From Haberlea rhodopensis (taxonomy: Eukaryota; Streptophyta; Magnoliopsida; Lamiales; Gesneriaceae): DNA of 64,000 nucleotides. The position numbers and the translations under genes are program-made. The notes beneath the pieces were generated by a model. The model was not told where the DNA came from and ran no database searches. It was given only the letters and a program-made list of their open reading frames with translations. Shown in pieces: positions 45,581-56,935 of the stretch (its first letter is position 1; each line of letters begins with the position of its first letter). The DNA is taken from positions 2,046,001 through 2,110,000 of the forward strand of contig CAJQUN010000024.1 in the NCBI GenBank assembly GCA_907163345.1, in the 5' to 3' direction.

Positions 45581-46950
45581 TGGATAATTACATTTACACC
45601 ACCTCGATTTTGGTCTATTTACTGAAAGCTCCCATCGACTTTGAAAAATTATAGAGACCTCTCCTCCAGATATAACACCGTCAAAAATAATTAACAGAAT
45701 GCGCGAAATGACGTTGTTGTCCTCTTGTATATTTAATATAAAATTATCAAAACATTACAGATACACCCATTATACTATATGTAATATAAAATTATCCTAA
45801 TATTACATATACATGCCCTATAGTATATTATAAAAAAATAGTTACACCCCATATTGTGTCATATTATTTTTATTTATTTCTTTTATTTTTTTATATTTAT
45901 TATTTTGTTTCTTTTTTATTATTTCAAAGAATTATTTATTAAATATTTTTAAACTATAAACTAGCTTTCATATTAATGATAATATTTTAAAACTACTTAT
46001 ATATAAAAATACATTCAATATTATCTATTTGTATTATTATCATAGTATTTTTTTTTTGGTAATTATAATGATAAAATGATCTTGTTTTAGACCATGATCA
46101 TTAATGACAATTATATGTTTAGACATTGACTTTAAATGATATGTCTTAGGCCATAATCTTTAATGACACTCGATGTTTTATCGAAACGGTTTATTTGATT
46201 TAATATAAAAATCAGCCACTTCGGTTGGCCGAAAAACAAATTTGGTCGTTTCAATTTAAAATTCGGTTCTGAAGCTCACCCATAGTTGAACTCGTATATG
46301 GGTAGTTTGTTTTCAAAATTTAGATTTTTATCCCGTTCCTCAAATTATTAATCATATATTATTTATATTTTAAATCATTTATTGAAAGTACGATGATTAT
46401 ATATTATCAAGTTCTGTATTTTTTGGCTGACCAATATTTATTGACGTCAACTTCGAAAATGACAATCGAACATATTATTTTTTAATTTGACTTTCAATTC
46501 GATTTAATTCAAAATATTATACAATGTCGTTATTTCTAACAAAATTTTTTTAATGATATATATATATATTGATTTTTATGGTATATATTGATATTTTACA
46601 TGATTGAATAAAAATGATAAATATTAAAATTATTAGGAAAATAAAAAAAGATTTGAGTAAGTAATATTATATTTGAAATAAATAATTCCAAAAATAAAAT
46701 AATAATTTTATTACGATCACACCCCTATAAAATATCATAATTATAAAGACACCCCCTCTAAAAATTTAGGTCAAAATAGTGGTCAAAGTTGACCAGGGGA
46801 AATTTGGGATTTCCAATAAAAATTAGGGGAGGTTTTTGTAATGGCCGTTAACTTTAATAACGGAAAGGGAGGTCTATGTAATTTTTCAAAGTCGATGGGA
46901 GCTTTCTGTAAATAGGACAATGTCGAGTGTGTGTAGATGTAATTATCCCT
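45581..46950. mobile_element. Non-autonomous DNA transposon with about 85-bp TIRs
   Basis: The left end from GGATAATTACATTTACACC and the reversed right end from GGGATAATTACATCTACAC align for about 85 bases, sharing 'gaaagctcccatcgactttg' then 'aaaaatta'. The interior, about 1.2 kb, is AT-rich with no transposase. Long TIRs suggest a Mutator-like MITE. I cannot find a clear target duplication because both flanks are A/T repeats. Confidence 0.7.
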
Positions 46951-47008
46951 AATAAATAAATAAATAAATAAATAGATATATATATATATAGATATATATA
47001 TATATATA

Positions 47009-47230
47009 TCTTACTATATTATAATGCCTAAGCCCCCTATACTAACTACCTTGGTATGACAAATTTGAAGTTACCAAACTACCCATTCAATGGTTTGTTG
47101 TGGTTCTTTGATGTATATTTTGAATTGTAATATTAATCAACGTATATATCTCATTTATTTTATTACACGTATCAATACGTATGCATTATATATTACGTTA
47201 CACACGCAACGCGTGTGCGTCGTCTGCTAG
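47009..47230 (+). mobile_element. Short Helitron
   Basis: Begins TCTTACTATATTATAATG and ends CTAG at 47227-47230, with a hairpin CACACGC-AAC-GCGTGTG (47200-47216) ten bases before the end. It lies between A (47008) and T (47231), the usual Helitron target. At 222 bp it is non-autonomous. Confidence 0.8.
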
Positions 47231-47240
47231 TATATATAAT

Positions 47241-47540
47241 ATCTGAGCAACTTAGAGTAACCACTTTGGTATGACCATTGTGAAATTTCAAAAACACACT
47301 CTATTTGCTTTAGTAATAGCCATGAGACAATGAGATAAATGGATATTATCGGAAGACCATCTATTAACTTCCACCTTGGTTCCCAATTTTTCACCAGTTT
47401 TTTTCCTTCCGAAAATATGTGAGGCAGTTTTTTCTCATCCCCATAAAATATCATATTTAAATCAGATATTTCAAATATAAAAATTTAGTATATACATTTA
47501 AAATTTCATTACATATGCAAAGCGTGTGCGTCGATCGCTA

Positions 47541-47541
<1 letters not shown>
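47241..47541 (+). mobile_element. Second, degenerate Helitron end
   Basis: Ends CTAG at 47538-47541, followed by T, preceded by a weaker hairpin CATATGC-AAA-GCGTGTG. The last 30 bases resemble those of the Helitron at 47009-47230. The start is uncertain; a TC at about 47242 is possible. A third Helitron-like 5' sequence (ATTATATTATAATG) begins near 47568 with no matching end found. Confidence 0.5.

Positions 47542-47577
<36 letters not shown>
47542..47577. repeat. (TTA)n microsatellite
   Basis: About eleven TTA/ATT units directly after the Helitron end. Confidence 0.9.
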
Positions 47578-47580
<3 letters not shown>

Positions 47581-48133
47581 TATAATGTGTGAAGCCCTTA
47601 GAAAAGCCACATTTGATAAGACTTGGCTTTACCAACTGAAATTTACCTTTATAACCCTGACAATTACCTACTAATTTCCTATTTATTATCTATTAACTTC
47701 TCACCTTTTCCCACCCAAATAACTTCTAATTTTCCCACTCAATTAACTTCTCATTTCGCAAATGTATGTTTATGAAGAATTTTTTAATTAACTAAATTAT
47801 TTGATATTTAACAGTTATAAATAATTGTTATATTTAGGTTATTTTCCTTTCATTCAATTTTAATTGATTATTTATGATCATAATATTATAATAAATATAT
47901 AATTCTCATATGTTTCATTCCTAGGTCCTATTCTACGTAGGCTTATGCTTCCTCAAAACATTGCATAATGTGGCGCTCAAAGATGTCGTGTTCAAATTCA
48001 TGTGAAAAGTACAAAAATATAATTTCTCCACTCCAAAATCCATACAAGGACGCGTTTGGATTAGTGGATTTAGAATTTTGAAAAGATCAAATGAAGATTT
48101 TTTTTTTTCGAGAAACACTAATAATTACATTAA

Positions 48134-48345
48134 TCAACACAAATGTTCATAAATTTCAATGTTGTGAATGTAATCTGGGTAATTTGTTGAACCCTCAGTA
48201 CAAATTATAGCATTTTTAGCTAGATAGTACGATGCTTCATTATCATTTCTTCTAACCAAGTGAATATCGTCTTTTGTAAAATTCCTCATTAATAGTTGAA
48301 TATCAGAAATGATGTTACCGATTGTTTGAAAGATTTTCTTCTTGT
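48134..48345 (-). pseudogene. C-terminal scrap of a plant RNase H-like (RVT_3) domain
   Basis: On the minus strand a frame reads with the pattern II-x-DI-x-LL, then HLVRRNDNEASYYLAKNA, and stops at 48134-48136. The 'VRR-x-N-x-A-x-x-LAK-x-A' pattern is the usual C-terminus of RNase H-like domains found at the end of plant LINEs and related degraded genes. The upstream part is not recognisable, so this is a fragment of a LINE or of a LINE-derived gene. Confidence 0.6.
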
Positions 48346-48440
48346 GACCTTAGTTCTTGGGCGACTGTACTGCTTAGATGACATTGAACAAACTTTCCAA
48401 GAATATTAAATCTCAAAATTTCAAAAATAATTTATTTTAG

Positions 48441-48680
48441 GATAAATTTTAAAATGGTCCCATAGCATATATACTTTTCCAATACTAGTCTCAAACTTTT
48501 AAAAATAATAAAATATAGTCCACATAAGTTGTTTTTAATAAAAAATAACACCACATAAATGTTTTTACCAAATTTAGTCACATAAAAAATATTTTTTAAC
48601 AAAAAATGGTCTCATAACAGAATAGGGAGCTTTCAGAGAACTTTTGATTGAAACAAAAGTTCAGCCATAGAATTGGATTA
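48441..48680. repeat. Copy of the dispersed AT-rich fold-back family
   Basis: Starts GGATAAATTTTAAAATGGTCCCATAG, like the reversed right end of 53856-54223, and contains 'aatactagtctcaaactttt'. Truncated on the right. Confidence 0.6.
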
Positions 48681-49461
48681 GAACTTTAGATTAGAGCTAT
48701 TTTTTTCCCAATTTCAGAGTGGTACATTGATCCTTTAAAAATTATATTTCAGGTGTAACCTATGTGGCACTATCTCATGGGTGTATCAATGATCCAAATT
48801 TATCAAAGCATTATTGTCTCACATAAAATATGAGACATTGATAAATATAAACTGCTGATACAACATTTGAAGTAGTGCCACATATGATAGCCAATAATAA
48901 TTCGTATTAGTGACACTTTTTCTTTCTTTAGGCAGTTTGTTTTACATGCGTACCCTTTGTATTCACTTTAATATGAAATTTTTGCCTGATCAAAAAAATT
49001 ATTAAAAACACTTCTTTTATTTTTCAAACAGAAGATACCCAAAAACTACTTATAGTTGTAGCTAATGTGTCTCCAGAGCGATTCAACATAATTGAGAATA
49101 TAGAATGCTTGAAAATCAAGTTTTTCTATGATCTAGTTGTCTTAATTGGAAATTAGTGTGTGTGTATATATATGTGTGCGTGTGTGTGTGAATATAACCA
49201 ATGCCAATCCTCATTTACTCTCATTGCTTGACTGTGTTATACGAGGGTTATTTATATCTCAGAATTGTGCGATAATATCCCAGTTAATCTTATTCTAAAC
49301 CCTTCAAATGCTTGAAATGGTCGGGAAAGTTCTGGACTTCACGTTACGTGTTTTATAAAACATCTACGTAGAAAGGAAAAAAAAATCTATGTAGTAACTG
49401 CTGGCTGGGTAAATTCAAGAATTTTTGTTATGATTAGGCTAAATAATATTGTATGGGACGA

Positions 49462-50967
49462 TCATATATTATACCATACCATATATATAAGTGGGGAAGA
49501 GGTTACTGTTCCAATGAACAGTAACATCTTCCCTTTTTGCCCTTTTTTTTCTTTTTTTTTGTTATTTTCTTTTTTTGTTATTTATAATTTTGTTCAATAG
49601 GTTATTGCCCTTCCCTTTTTTCCCTTTTTTTTGTTATTTATTATTTGTTCAACAGGTTATTGTTCCTGTGATATTCGGCCGTCGCTTTTTTATTTTTAAA
49701 AATTATTTTATTTCCTTTTTCTATTAGTTTTTCATTTATTTTTGTATTTTTTATAAAATATTCGGCATGATAAATTTCTGATAGATTGCAGGTCGTCGAT
49801 TTTGCTTGTTTATGTACATTTTGATTTTTTGCTTACCTACAATCTATTGTTGATATATGGTATTACCTTTGTTCAAATATTCCCTTAATGTATAAGGATA
49901 TTATATCAAAACCCTTAACCCAATAGTGCATCCCTCTTATCTCAATTTTTAAAATTAAAATGTTTTCTTTTTTTTTTATTTAGAAAAAGCCTTGTTGATT
50001 TTGTCAAGTATGAATTTAAAAAAAATTAGATAGTTTAAAATAGATTTTTGTCGTGGCAAACTTTAATAATACTTTTTTATGTGAACTTATTTTAAAAAAA
50101 AAGAGTTAAAAATAAGTTTTCATTGTGGCAAACTTTAATAATAATTTTTTATAAAATATTCGACATAATGAATTTTTGGTAGATTACAGGTCGTCAGTTT
50201 TGCTTGTTTGTATACATTTTGAGTTTTGCTTACCTACGACCCGTTGCTAATATGTGATTGTTCTCGGTTACCTTTGTTATGATGTTTGGCATCAAAATTT
50301 CCCTTATTGTACAAGGAGATTATATCAACAAAATTAGAAAATATTAAATTATGATAATTATATATTACTTGTTTGATAATAATTTGGGATGTCACATTTA
50401 CATTCATTTTGTCAGAAAGTATATAAATAATTATAAAAGTAAGATGATTAATTAATCATGAGGCCATAGCAAGTAATATAAGAGCAATATCCTAAAATAA
50501 CAATGCAACTACAACAATGAATATAAACTATAATTCCTCTTATGAGATGCTCGCTACTGCTATGAGAAACCGAACACATATCTGCACTATGAAATGAACC
50601 ACCGTCATTTTGAAAACTCTTGCGAACAACTTTTGATTGTTTTTTTGGAGTTCATTGAGATTTACTTTTATTGTGATATCTGATGTCATCTACTACTGTT
50701 TCGTAGATGACTTTTGTTTAGAGAGTCTATTGGGCCCTACAAGGATATCATATGACAACTCTTGCTATGGTGTGTTGTTGGGGAAGACTTTTGTTTACTC
50801 CAACCTATTTGATTTTATACACGTACGATTTTGTATGTTCAATGCTTATGAACTATCTTTTTATTCTCTAGAACTGTCTGTTGAACTTGTGTCGACGCTT
50901 TATTGGACATATATACCAGATTATAAGCTCACTGGCACCACGCATTGCGTGGTGCCAAATTAACTAG
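49462..50967 (+). mobile_element. Helitron, about 1.5 kb, with a perfect 3' hairpin
   Basis: The 3' end is firm: a perfect 10-bp stem GGCACCACGC-ATT-GCGTGGTGCC (50934-50956), seven bases, then CTAG (50964-50967) followed by T. The 5' end is inferred at a TC after A near 49462. The interior has a direct duplication (about 49745-49900 and 50145-50330, sharing 'ttttataaaatattcg' and 'agattacaggtcgtc') and a 108-codon frame (50637-50963) that runs into the hairpin and has no known domain. No Rep/helicase is present. Confidence 0.65.
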
Positions 50968-50984
50968 TATATATATATATTGAG

Positions 50985-51274
50985 TCATAGACTTTTGTTT
51001 TAATCAAAAGTAGTCTAAAAATAATCAGTCCAAAACTTTTTGTCGCTATGAGTCTTAAACTTTTGTTTTAATCAAAAGTAGTCTTAAAACCCCTTTTCAA
51101 TTATGAGGTCACTTTTGTTAAAAATTAATTTACGTGGGATTAAATTTGTTAAAACATTTATGTGAGACTATTTTGTTTAAAAATAATTTCTGTGGAATTA
51201 TATTTGATTAGTACTAAAAATTTGGTATTAGTAATAACATTACATATTTTATGAGATAATTTTTTAAATTTACC
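50985..51274. repeat. Copy of the dispersed AT-rich fold-back family
   Basis: Shares 'cttttgttttaatcaaaagtag', 'tatatttgattagtactaaaa' and the right end '...ttaaatttacc' with 53856-54223. Confidence 0.65.
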
Positions 51275-51869
51275 TGATACATATTTGGATATTTTTAAGC
51301 GATAAGAAGTGCACTGTTTCTATTTGCTGACCGTTACATCGACTTAGAGTCCATTTCATGTCATAGAAAATGGAAAGATATACGGTGGAATAGTAAGAGA
51401 AAAGACATTTCGAGGGCGATGGAATAGAAATGCACAGTTGGAGGGGGACAAGGACAAACTCAAGAACAGCTAGGCAATGTTATGAAAAAAGAGAGTGATC
51501 GCTTAGGTTGTTCCTATTATTAAGGGTTGTACTTTTAAAGATACATAACATCATTGGATGTGAATATTTCCATCTGGTCCAATATGGATTTGAATATTCA
51601 CATCCTATGATTGATGCCCTTGAGGGTAGCATCAACCTAACCTAACTGAAATATATGTGGCCATGCAATACTTTTATTTTCTTTTTAATTTTTTATTCTG
51701 TGTATTGACAAACTCACATAGGGGTTAGATACATATAAGAGGATAATGAGATGGAAAGTAAAAGTGGGGTGGGTTCATCTTGGTGCATGATGATGTATAT
51801 TGGATGGTTAGGTAGCAAACCCTACCTCTTCTCTTGGAGCCATTCTTGCAATTCTTGACCCCATTAAAA
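51275..51869. other. Spacer, nothing recognised
   Basis: No gene or transposon end that I can support. Confidence 0.5.
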
Positions 51870-52701
51870 TAAGAAAGAGTTAAAAGTATTCGATCGATTT
51901 ATATGCGCGTCGGATGCCTATTTGAGTGTGTTCTAGACTCGTTCAAGAAAAAGCTAGCCAGTGCTCGTAGACTGAATTTTAGGATTGTCGCTTGTTTCAA
52001 TTATTGGAGACTCTATCATTGACATTTACGAATATATGAATATTCTAAGTGTTGTATATATAGCCTCTTATTTGAATGTTAGATATACGAATATGCCGTT
52101 GGAAAATGTTCCTTGACATTTACGACATTGCAATGGTCATATTGGAGACTCTATCCACTCTCAGTTACTCGGCTGATCGTTTACTTCAGTAGAGTCAACT
52201 TGACCGAGATGACTTCACACCGCTGAGCCTTCTTTTCAGTGCAATGATTTAGCTTAATTGGTTTGACATCGTTGATCATATTCTCCGGACTATGATCTGA
52301 TTTAGTCTTTGACTTCTGAAGACAACTTGTAGATCTTCTTCTTCGCTTTCCAACACATGCTGAATCATTCCATCTTGATAACCTAGATGAGAGATATGAC
52401 TAATAATGCTAGAACTGGTTCAACTTTGCTGGTGTTGATTCAATGAGAATTCATCCGCGACCTACCATTTTGAGCACATCGTTTGGATGTCCGAACGATG
52501 AGATATCATTTGAAGAATTAGCGATGCTCGGATTTCAGCAAGGTCGAAATCTAGTTCCTAGTAGTGTGGCTTCCTTTGCACATTATCGAATTGTAAATCA
52601 TTTTCTATAAGCTTGACACTTGATGAAATATGTTAGTAACATAATATCAGATTTTCTTACATCAAAACTTGGATTAATTAGGTTCCTGTGAACCCAACTA
52701 T
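51870..52701 (-). mobile_element. Copia-type LTR fragment
   Basis: Reverse complement shares 'actaacatatttcatcaag' and the preceding start region with the LTR at 58734 and the solo LTR at 33552. The minus-strand start is near 52701; the other end is lost. Confidence 0.6.
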
Positions 52702-53855
52702 TTGTACTTAATAAATTTTAATCAATTTTGCAAGACCAATTTTAATTTTACTTTTTTCATATTTTTTCCAAGGCAAACAGGAACAGTCACCTTCTCACAT
52801 TAATTTAAATTCATAAATTGTACATATAATTCTATGGGATAATTACATATGACTCCATTGTAGAATAGCTATTTTACAAATTCTCTCATCTAGTTTGAAT
52901 AATTGCATCTGTCTATCTTGTAGAATAGCTGTATTACGATAACACCCTCTAGTTTGTAAAAATATGTAAGAAAAATAACAACTTCCTCCCATGTGATTTG
53001 ACATAAAAATACATTATAGAGAAGGTAGATGTTATTGTTCAAACTGGAATGACTAAAACAATAATTATGAAAACTAGAGGGGCCTATATGAAGTTAAAAA
53101 TTTCAGGTAGATAGATATTTTTAATAAATACAGAATTATTTGGGTTATATCTCATTTTCCAAATTTAAACGCATAGAACTAGATCTAAAGGAAAATATAT
53201 CAAGGTCTTCCATTTATGTCCATCTAGCACCCTGAAACTTCCCCCATTATGTATATTCAATAAAACATTTAAGAAAATGAAAACCCCACAATCAAAGTAC
53301 CTAAACTATGGCTTTCAAGAAAAAAAATACTTTTTTTTCTTCCTTTAGGTCACCAACTCCTCTTATTAAATTCTTACTACATGAGCCCATTTTCTCTCCT
53401 TTAGCAAAGGAATCAAACTTCACAAAATTGTGCCTCTAAATTCAATGACAACTGTCCATGAAGAAAAATATACACCACACTTTTCCATCGAAGAATTTAA
53501 AAACTTTCAGCTTTCTTGGTTCTTATTTTTTCAAATCATAAAAAAACTTTTGATTTTACTACCATTTCAGTTTCGGCTTTAGATTGGTTTCGTGAGCTGT
53601 CTATTTGTTTAAGATAATTAGCTAAGATAATGAGCGACATTTTGGTCTATACTGTTGTTTTTGGTTTTTTTTAAAGGGAGGCTTCTTTGCTTTCTTTGAG
53701 TTGGGCACCTCCAATACTCCTTTAATGAATTTTACCTACGGGAAAAAAATGTAAAATCTATAACATAGAAATCCCATTTCCAGCAATTTTAAAAAGCCAT
53801 CCCTCTCTATACACAACACAAATTACTAAAGAAAAAAGTTCGTGATTCCGATCAT
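52702..53855. other. AT-rich upstream DNA with a MITE-like scrap
   Basis: A GGGATAATTACATATGACTCC sequence at about 52837 resembles the TIR of 45581-46950, suggesting a related truncated element (to about 53100). No gene is seen. Confidence 0.45.
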
Positions 53856-54223
53856 GTTTATATTTTCAAAATAGTTTCATAGAATATACATTTTTCAAAT
53901 ATTAATCTCCAACTGTTATGACTAATCAAATATAGTCAGACATAAATTATTTTTAATCAAAAGTAGTTCCACGTAAGTGTTGTTAACAAATTTAGTCTCA
54001 TAGAAAATAATCTTTAACAAACGTTAGTCCCATTATTAAATAAGCTATTTTGAGATCACTTTTGATTAAAAACAGAAGTTTGAGTCTAGTATTGATAAAA
54101 ACAAAAGTTTGTTACTATTTTTGATTAAACACAATTTTCATGAGACTATATTTGATTAGTACTAAAAGTTTGAGACTAGTATTGCAAAGACCTTGTTCTA
54201 TGGGACATTTTTTGAAATTTACC
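53856..54223. repeat. Fold-back element upstream of the HD-Zip gene
   Basis: The left end (TTCAAAATAGTTTCATAGAA... to 'actaatcaaatatagtc') is an imperfect reverse complement of the right end ('gactatatttgattagtact...tatgggacattttttgaaatttacc') over about 80 bases, and similarity extends inwards. This is the clearest copy of a family also present at 14290, 48441, 50985 and 56545. It ends about 450 bases before the HD-Zip start codon. Confidence 0.7.
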
Positions 54224-54410
54224 ATAAAATGAATATTAATTACCTCCTTGTAACTAAACTCTGATTAAAACTATATTATATCGGTTACCCGTATCGCAAA
54301 ATCGTTGGATTATCAATTAATTACATAAATTATACACAAACTGTAGATCAAAATCGTTGGATTATTAAATAATTGCACAAATCTCATATTAAATCATGTG
54401 GGACGACTCA

Positions 54411-54420
54411 TATATATTCC
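54411..54420 (+). promoter_or_regulatory. Candidate TATA box of the HD-Zip gene
   Basis: TATATATTCC lies about 250 bases before the start codon, with CCAAT-like 'ccaatggc' just after it (54424-54431). A pyrimidine-rich leader (about 54505-54545) separates it from the coding region. Assignment is by position only. Confidence 0.35.
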
Positions 54421-54671
54421 ACAGCCAATGGCTTAGAATACATGAAAATATGTTTTACCCCATTGCAGCAGCATAAACATAGCTTAAACTATATGAAATA
54501 GACATCCACCCCCCTCCCTCCACAGCCCCACCCCCTCCCTTTCATATTAATAATTTTGGTCTCGGTTTTCATCCCATTTATCGAGAAATGTTAATGAGGA
54601 CTGGTGGATCAGTATCCCAGTTACTCAAACTGCAGGTGGCACCAATTTTATAGCTCATAAAATGTACTGAA

Positions 54672-56047
54672 ATGGCGTTCTTCCACCCCAATTTTATGCT
54701 ACAAACCCATCATCAAGATCATGATCATCACAATCATCAATCAACTTCTCTTGCACCATTATTTATTCCTTCTTGTAGTCCCCACGAATTTCACGGTACT
54801 TTTTTTCCCGTTCTGTATATATACTGTCGTATTTATAATGTTTTCTTTTCTTGATCAGTACCTTATTTAGTCTTGAAGAAAAAAAAATTGTGATTCCTGA
54901 AGGCAAGATTCTTGCGATCGGTCACAGATATCTATAAATTTAAATTTCAGAGGAATCATGAAATTAGAATTTATTTTACCGCTCGCAATCTGATATTTGA
55001 GATGAAAAAAAAATTTCTGAACAATATATAAGAATAATTACTTTTCTTTATAGGTGTGGCTTCCCTGCTAGGGAAGAGATCATCGATGTCATTCTCGACT
55101 GGAGTCGACGGCTGTGATGAGATGAACATGAGAGAGGATGAATTATCTGACGATGGATCGCAACTTGGGGAGAAAAAGAGGAGGCTGAACATGGAGCAAG
55201 TGAAGACTCTGGAGAAAAACTTTGAACAAGGGAACAAGCTGGAGCCCGAAAGGAAGTTGCAGCTGGCCAGAGCCCTCGGGCTTCAGCCCAGACAGATTGC
55301 CATTTGGTTTCAGAATAGGAGAGCTAGATGGAAGACTAAGCAATTGGAGAAAGATTACGAAATTCTTAAGAGACAATTTGAGGCTATCAAAAAAGAGAAT
55401 GAATCACTTCAAGCACATAATCAGAAACTTCATGCTGAGGTAATTTATGTGTCAAATTTAATCTTCTTCATTTTTTTGTTTATATATATTTATTTATTTA
55501 TTAGAACTAAGCATCAGCATGAGTCAAGAATTCAAGATCAAGCCACGATACTGAAAAATTTTCTTCCTAAGTTCAGAGTTTATTTCGTTTAACTTTGAGC
55601 ATGTTCAAGTTGAGTTCAGATAATAATAGTTTTGTTATCATTCACACACATATTTCGATTAGAATCACAATTGAACAGTTTCAAGATTTGCAGATATTGG
55701 CACTGAAGACAAGGGAGCCAACAGAATCCATCAATCTTAATAAAGAAACTGAAGGTTCCTGCAGCAACAGAAGTGAAAACAGCTCACAAATCAAGCTCGA
55801 TATTTCAAGAAATCCAGCAATTGACGGCCCATTATCCACAAATCCCACCATAAGCAAGCCCTTCTTCCCATCTTTACTTAGGCAAAATAATGGAATTGCA
55901 CAGTTCTTCCAAAACTCTTTGAGACCCGAAATTCAGGTCCTGAAAATGGACCAAGCTGTCAAGGAAGAAAGCCTGTGCAATATGTTTTGTGGGATGGACG
56001 ATCAGACAGGGTTTTGGCCATGGCTAGACCAACAACATTTCAACTAA
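54672..56047 (+). CDS. Class I HD-Zip transcription factor, ATHB13/ATHB23 type (three exons)
   Basis: Spliced from 54672-54795, 55054-55439 and 55694-56047, giving 287 residues; introns have GT...AG ends and the frame is kept (first intron after base 1 of a Gly codon, second between codons). ATG 54672 is first in frame after a TAG. The protein has a short FFHPNFMLQT/APL N-terminus, an acidic patch, a homeodomain at about residues 82-141 with WFQNRRARWK at 126-135, and a leucine zipper with heptad positions 139, 146, 153, 160, 167 and 174. The C-terminus has NLNKETEGSCSNRS and the end motif FWPWLDQQ-x-N. AtHB13 is about 294 residues. Family members bind CAAT(A/T)ATTG-type sites as dimers in the nucleus and act in growth and stress responses. 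No break is visible, so it is probably functional. Confidence 0.93.
54796..55053 (+). other. Intron 1 of the HD-Zip gene
   Basis: 258 bases, GTACTT...TTATAG, AT-rich. An open frame continues a few codons into it from exon 1 and is not real coding sequence. Confidence 0.85.
55440..55693 (+). other. Intron 2 of the HD-Zip gene
   Basis: 254 bases, GTAATT...TTGCAG. It splits the zipper between residues 170 and 171. Joining at these sites restores the heptad at Leu174 and the family C-terminus. Confidence 0.85.
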
Positions 56048-56295
56048 AAACTCGAGATTTCTGGTTCTTTAAAGGAGTGTTAATCAAGTATAAATTGGTT
56101 TAAAGACTCATCGGTGAAATCCCATTTGAATGAGATCAAGATGGGAATGGGATGATCAAGTTATCATATTTTATAAGTTTTTCATGATTAATTGAAGTTC
56201 TTGTTTTGATATCTTCTTTAGGGTTGGTGTACAAAGTTGTCGAAATGTGGATCACTACCTGAGGAGGGGTAAGAGGAAATGAGTTTCTTGGAGGG

Positions 56296-56301
56296 AATAA
56301 A
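56296..56301 (+). terminator. Candidate polyadenylation signal of the HD-Zip gene
   Basis: AATAAA lies 249 bases after the stop codon. Plant 3' ends are loosely defined, so this is only a candidate. Confidence 0.45.
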
Positions 56302-56544
56302 GGTTGGGAATCGTTTCTTGCTTTCATTTTACTACCATATTTTTTTTTAGTTAGCCCACCAAAAAAAAAATATATTAAATCAGAAGTATATGTATTTTTA
56401 CTATATCATAGTTTCCCTCTAACTCTTAACTCAAAATAAAATGAATATATTTCTAAATTTTCCTTGAACTCCACTATTTTTTTAAATATTCATGCTTCAA
56501 TACAATTCAAAATATCCACGAACTAATCGATTGGGCACAAAACA

Positions 56545-56935
56545 CTAAGAATTATTTGCAATAATAGTCGTAAAGTTTGAAGTTCATGAGTTGGAGATAA
56601 GCGGACTCGAACCGCTGAACTAAATATTTACATAGTCCCACATAATTTTTTTTTAACAATAATGACCCCGCTGGATTTTTTTGAACAAATACAGTACCAC
56701 AGTTTTTTAACAAAATAGTCTCAAAACCAATTTTCTCTTTTACAAAAAACCGCATCTCCATTCAAGAGCATAACTCCATATGCCTATACATATCGCCATG
56801 TGTATGATGCATGTCCGTTTCATTTGTTTTTGAACGAAAAAATGGTATTGAGAACATTTTTGTTAAAAAAATCAATTTTGGTAGGACTATATGTCTAAAA
56901 GTTTGAGACTGTTATTGTAAATAACAATGTTCAAT
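56545..56935. repeat. Copy of the dispersed fold-back family, carrying a plastid insert
   Basis: Ends near 'ttatttgcaataatagtcgtaaagtttg' and '...agtttgagactgttattgtaaataac' are imperfect reverse complements. The plastid-like segment 56580-56618 sits in the left arm. Confidence 0.55.
56580..56618 (-). other. Tiny nuclear plastid DNA insert (trnA-UGC 3' end)
   Basis: On the minus strand the sequence contains TCAGCGGTTCGAGTCCGCTT followed by ATCTCCAACTC. From memory this matches the 3' end of the plastid trnA-UGC gene (T arm plus acceptor stem) and the start of the trnA-rrn23 spacer, with about one mismatch. It is not a tRNA gene: only the 3' third is present. Confidence 0.7.

Noticed and set aside
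50637..50963. 108-codon frame before the Helitron hairpin as a Helitron protein
   Set aside because: No Rep or helicase motif and hydrophobic, AT-driven composition; probably chance or captured DNA.
55056..55592. 178-codon single-exon homeodomain protein
   Set aside because: The frame starts inside exon 2 and runs into intron 2; the spliced three-exon model restores the N-terminus, the full zipper and the family C-terminus.
56580..56618. tRNA-like T arm and acceptor sequence
   Set aside because: Only the 3' third of a tRNA is present, with no anticodon or D arm; better explained as a plastid trnA fragment.
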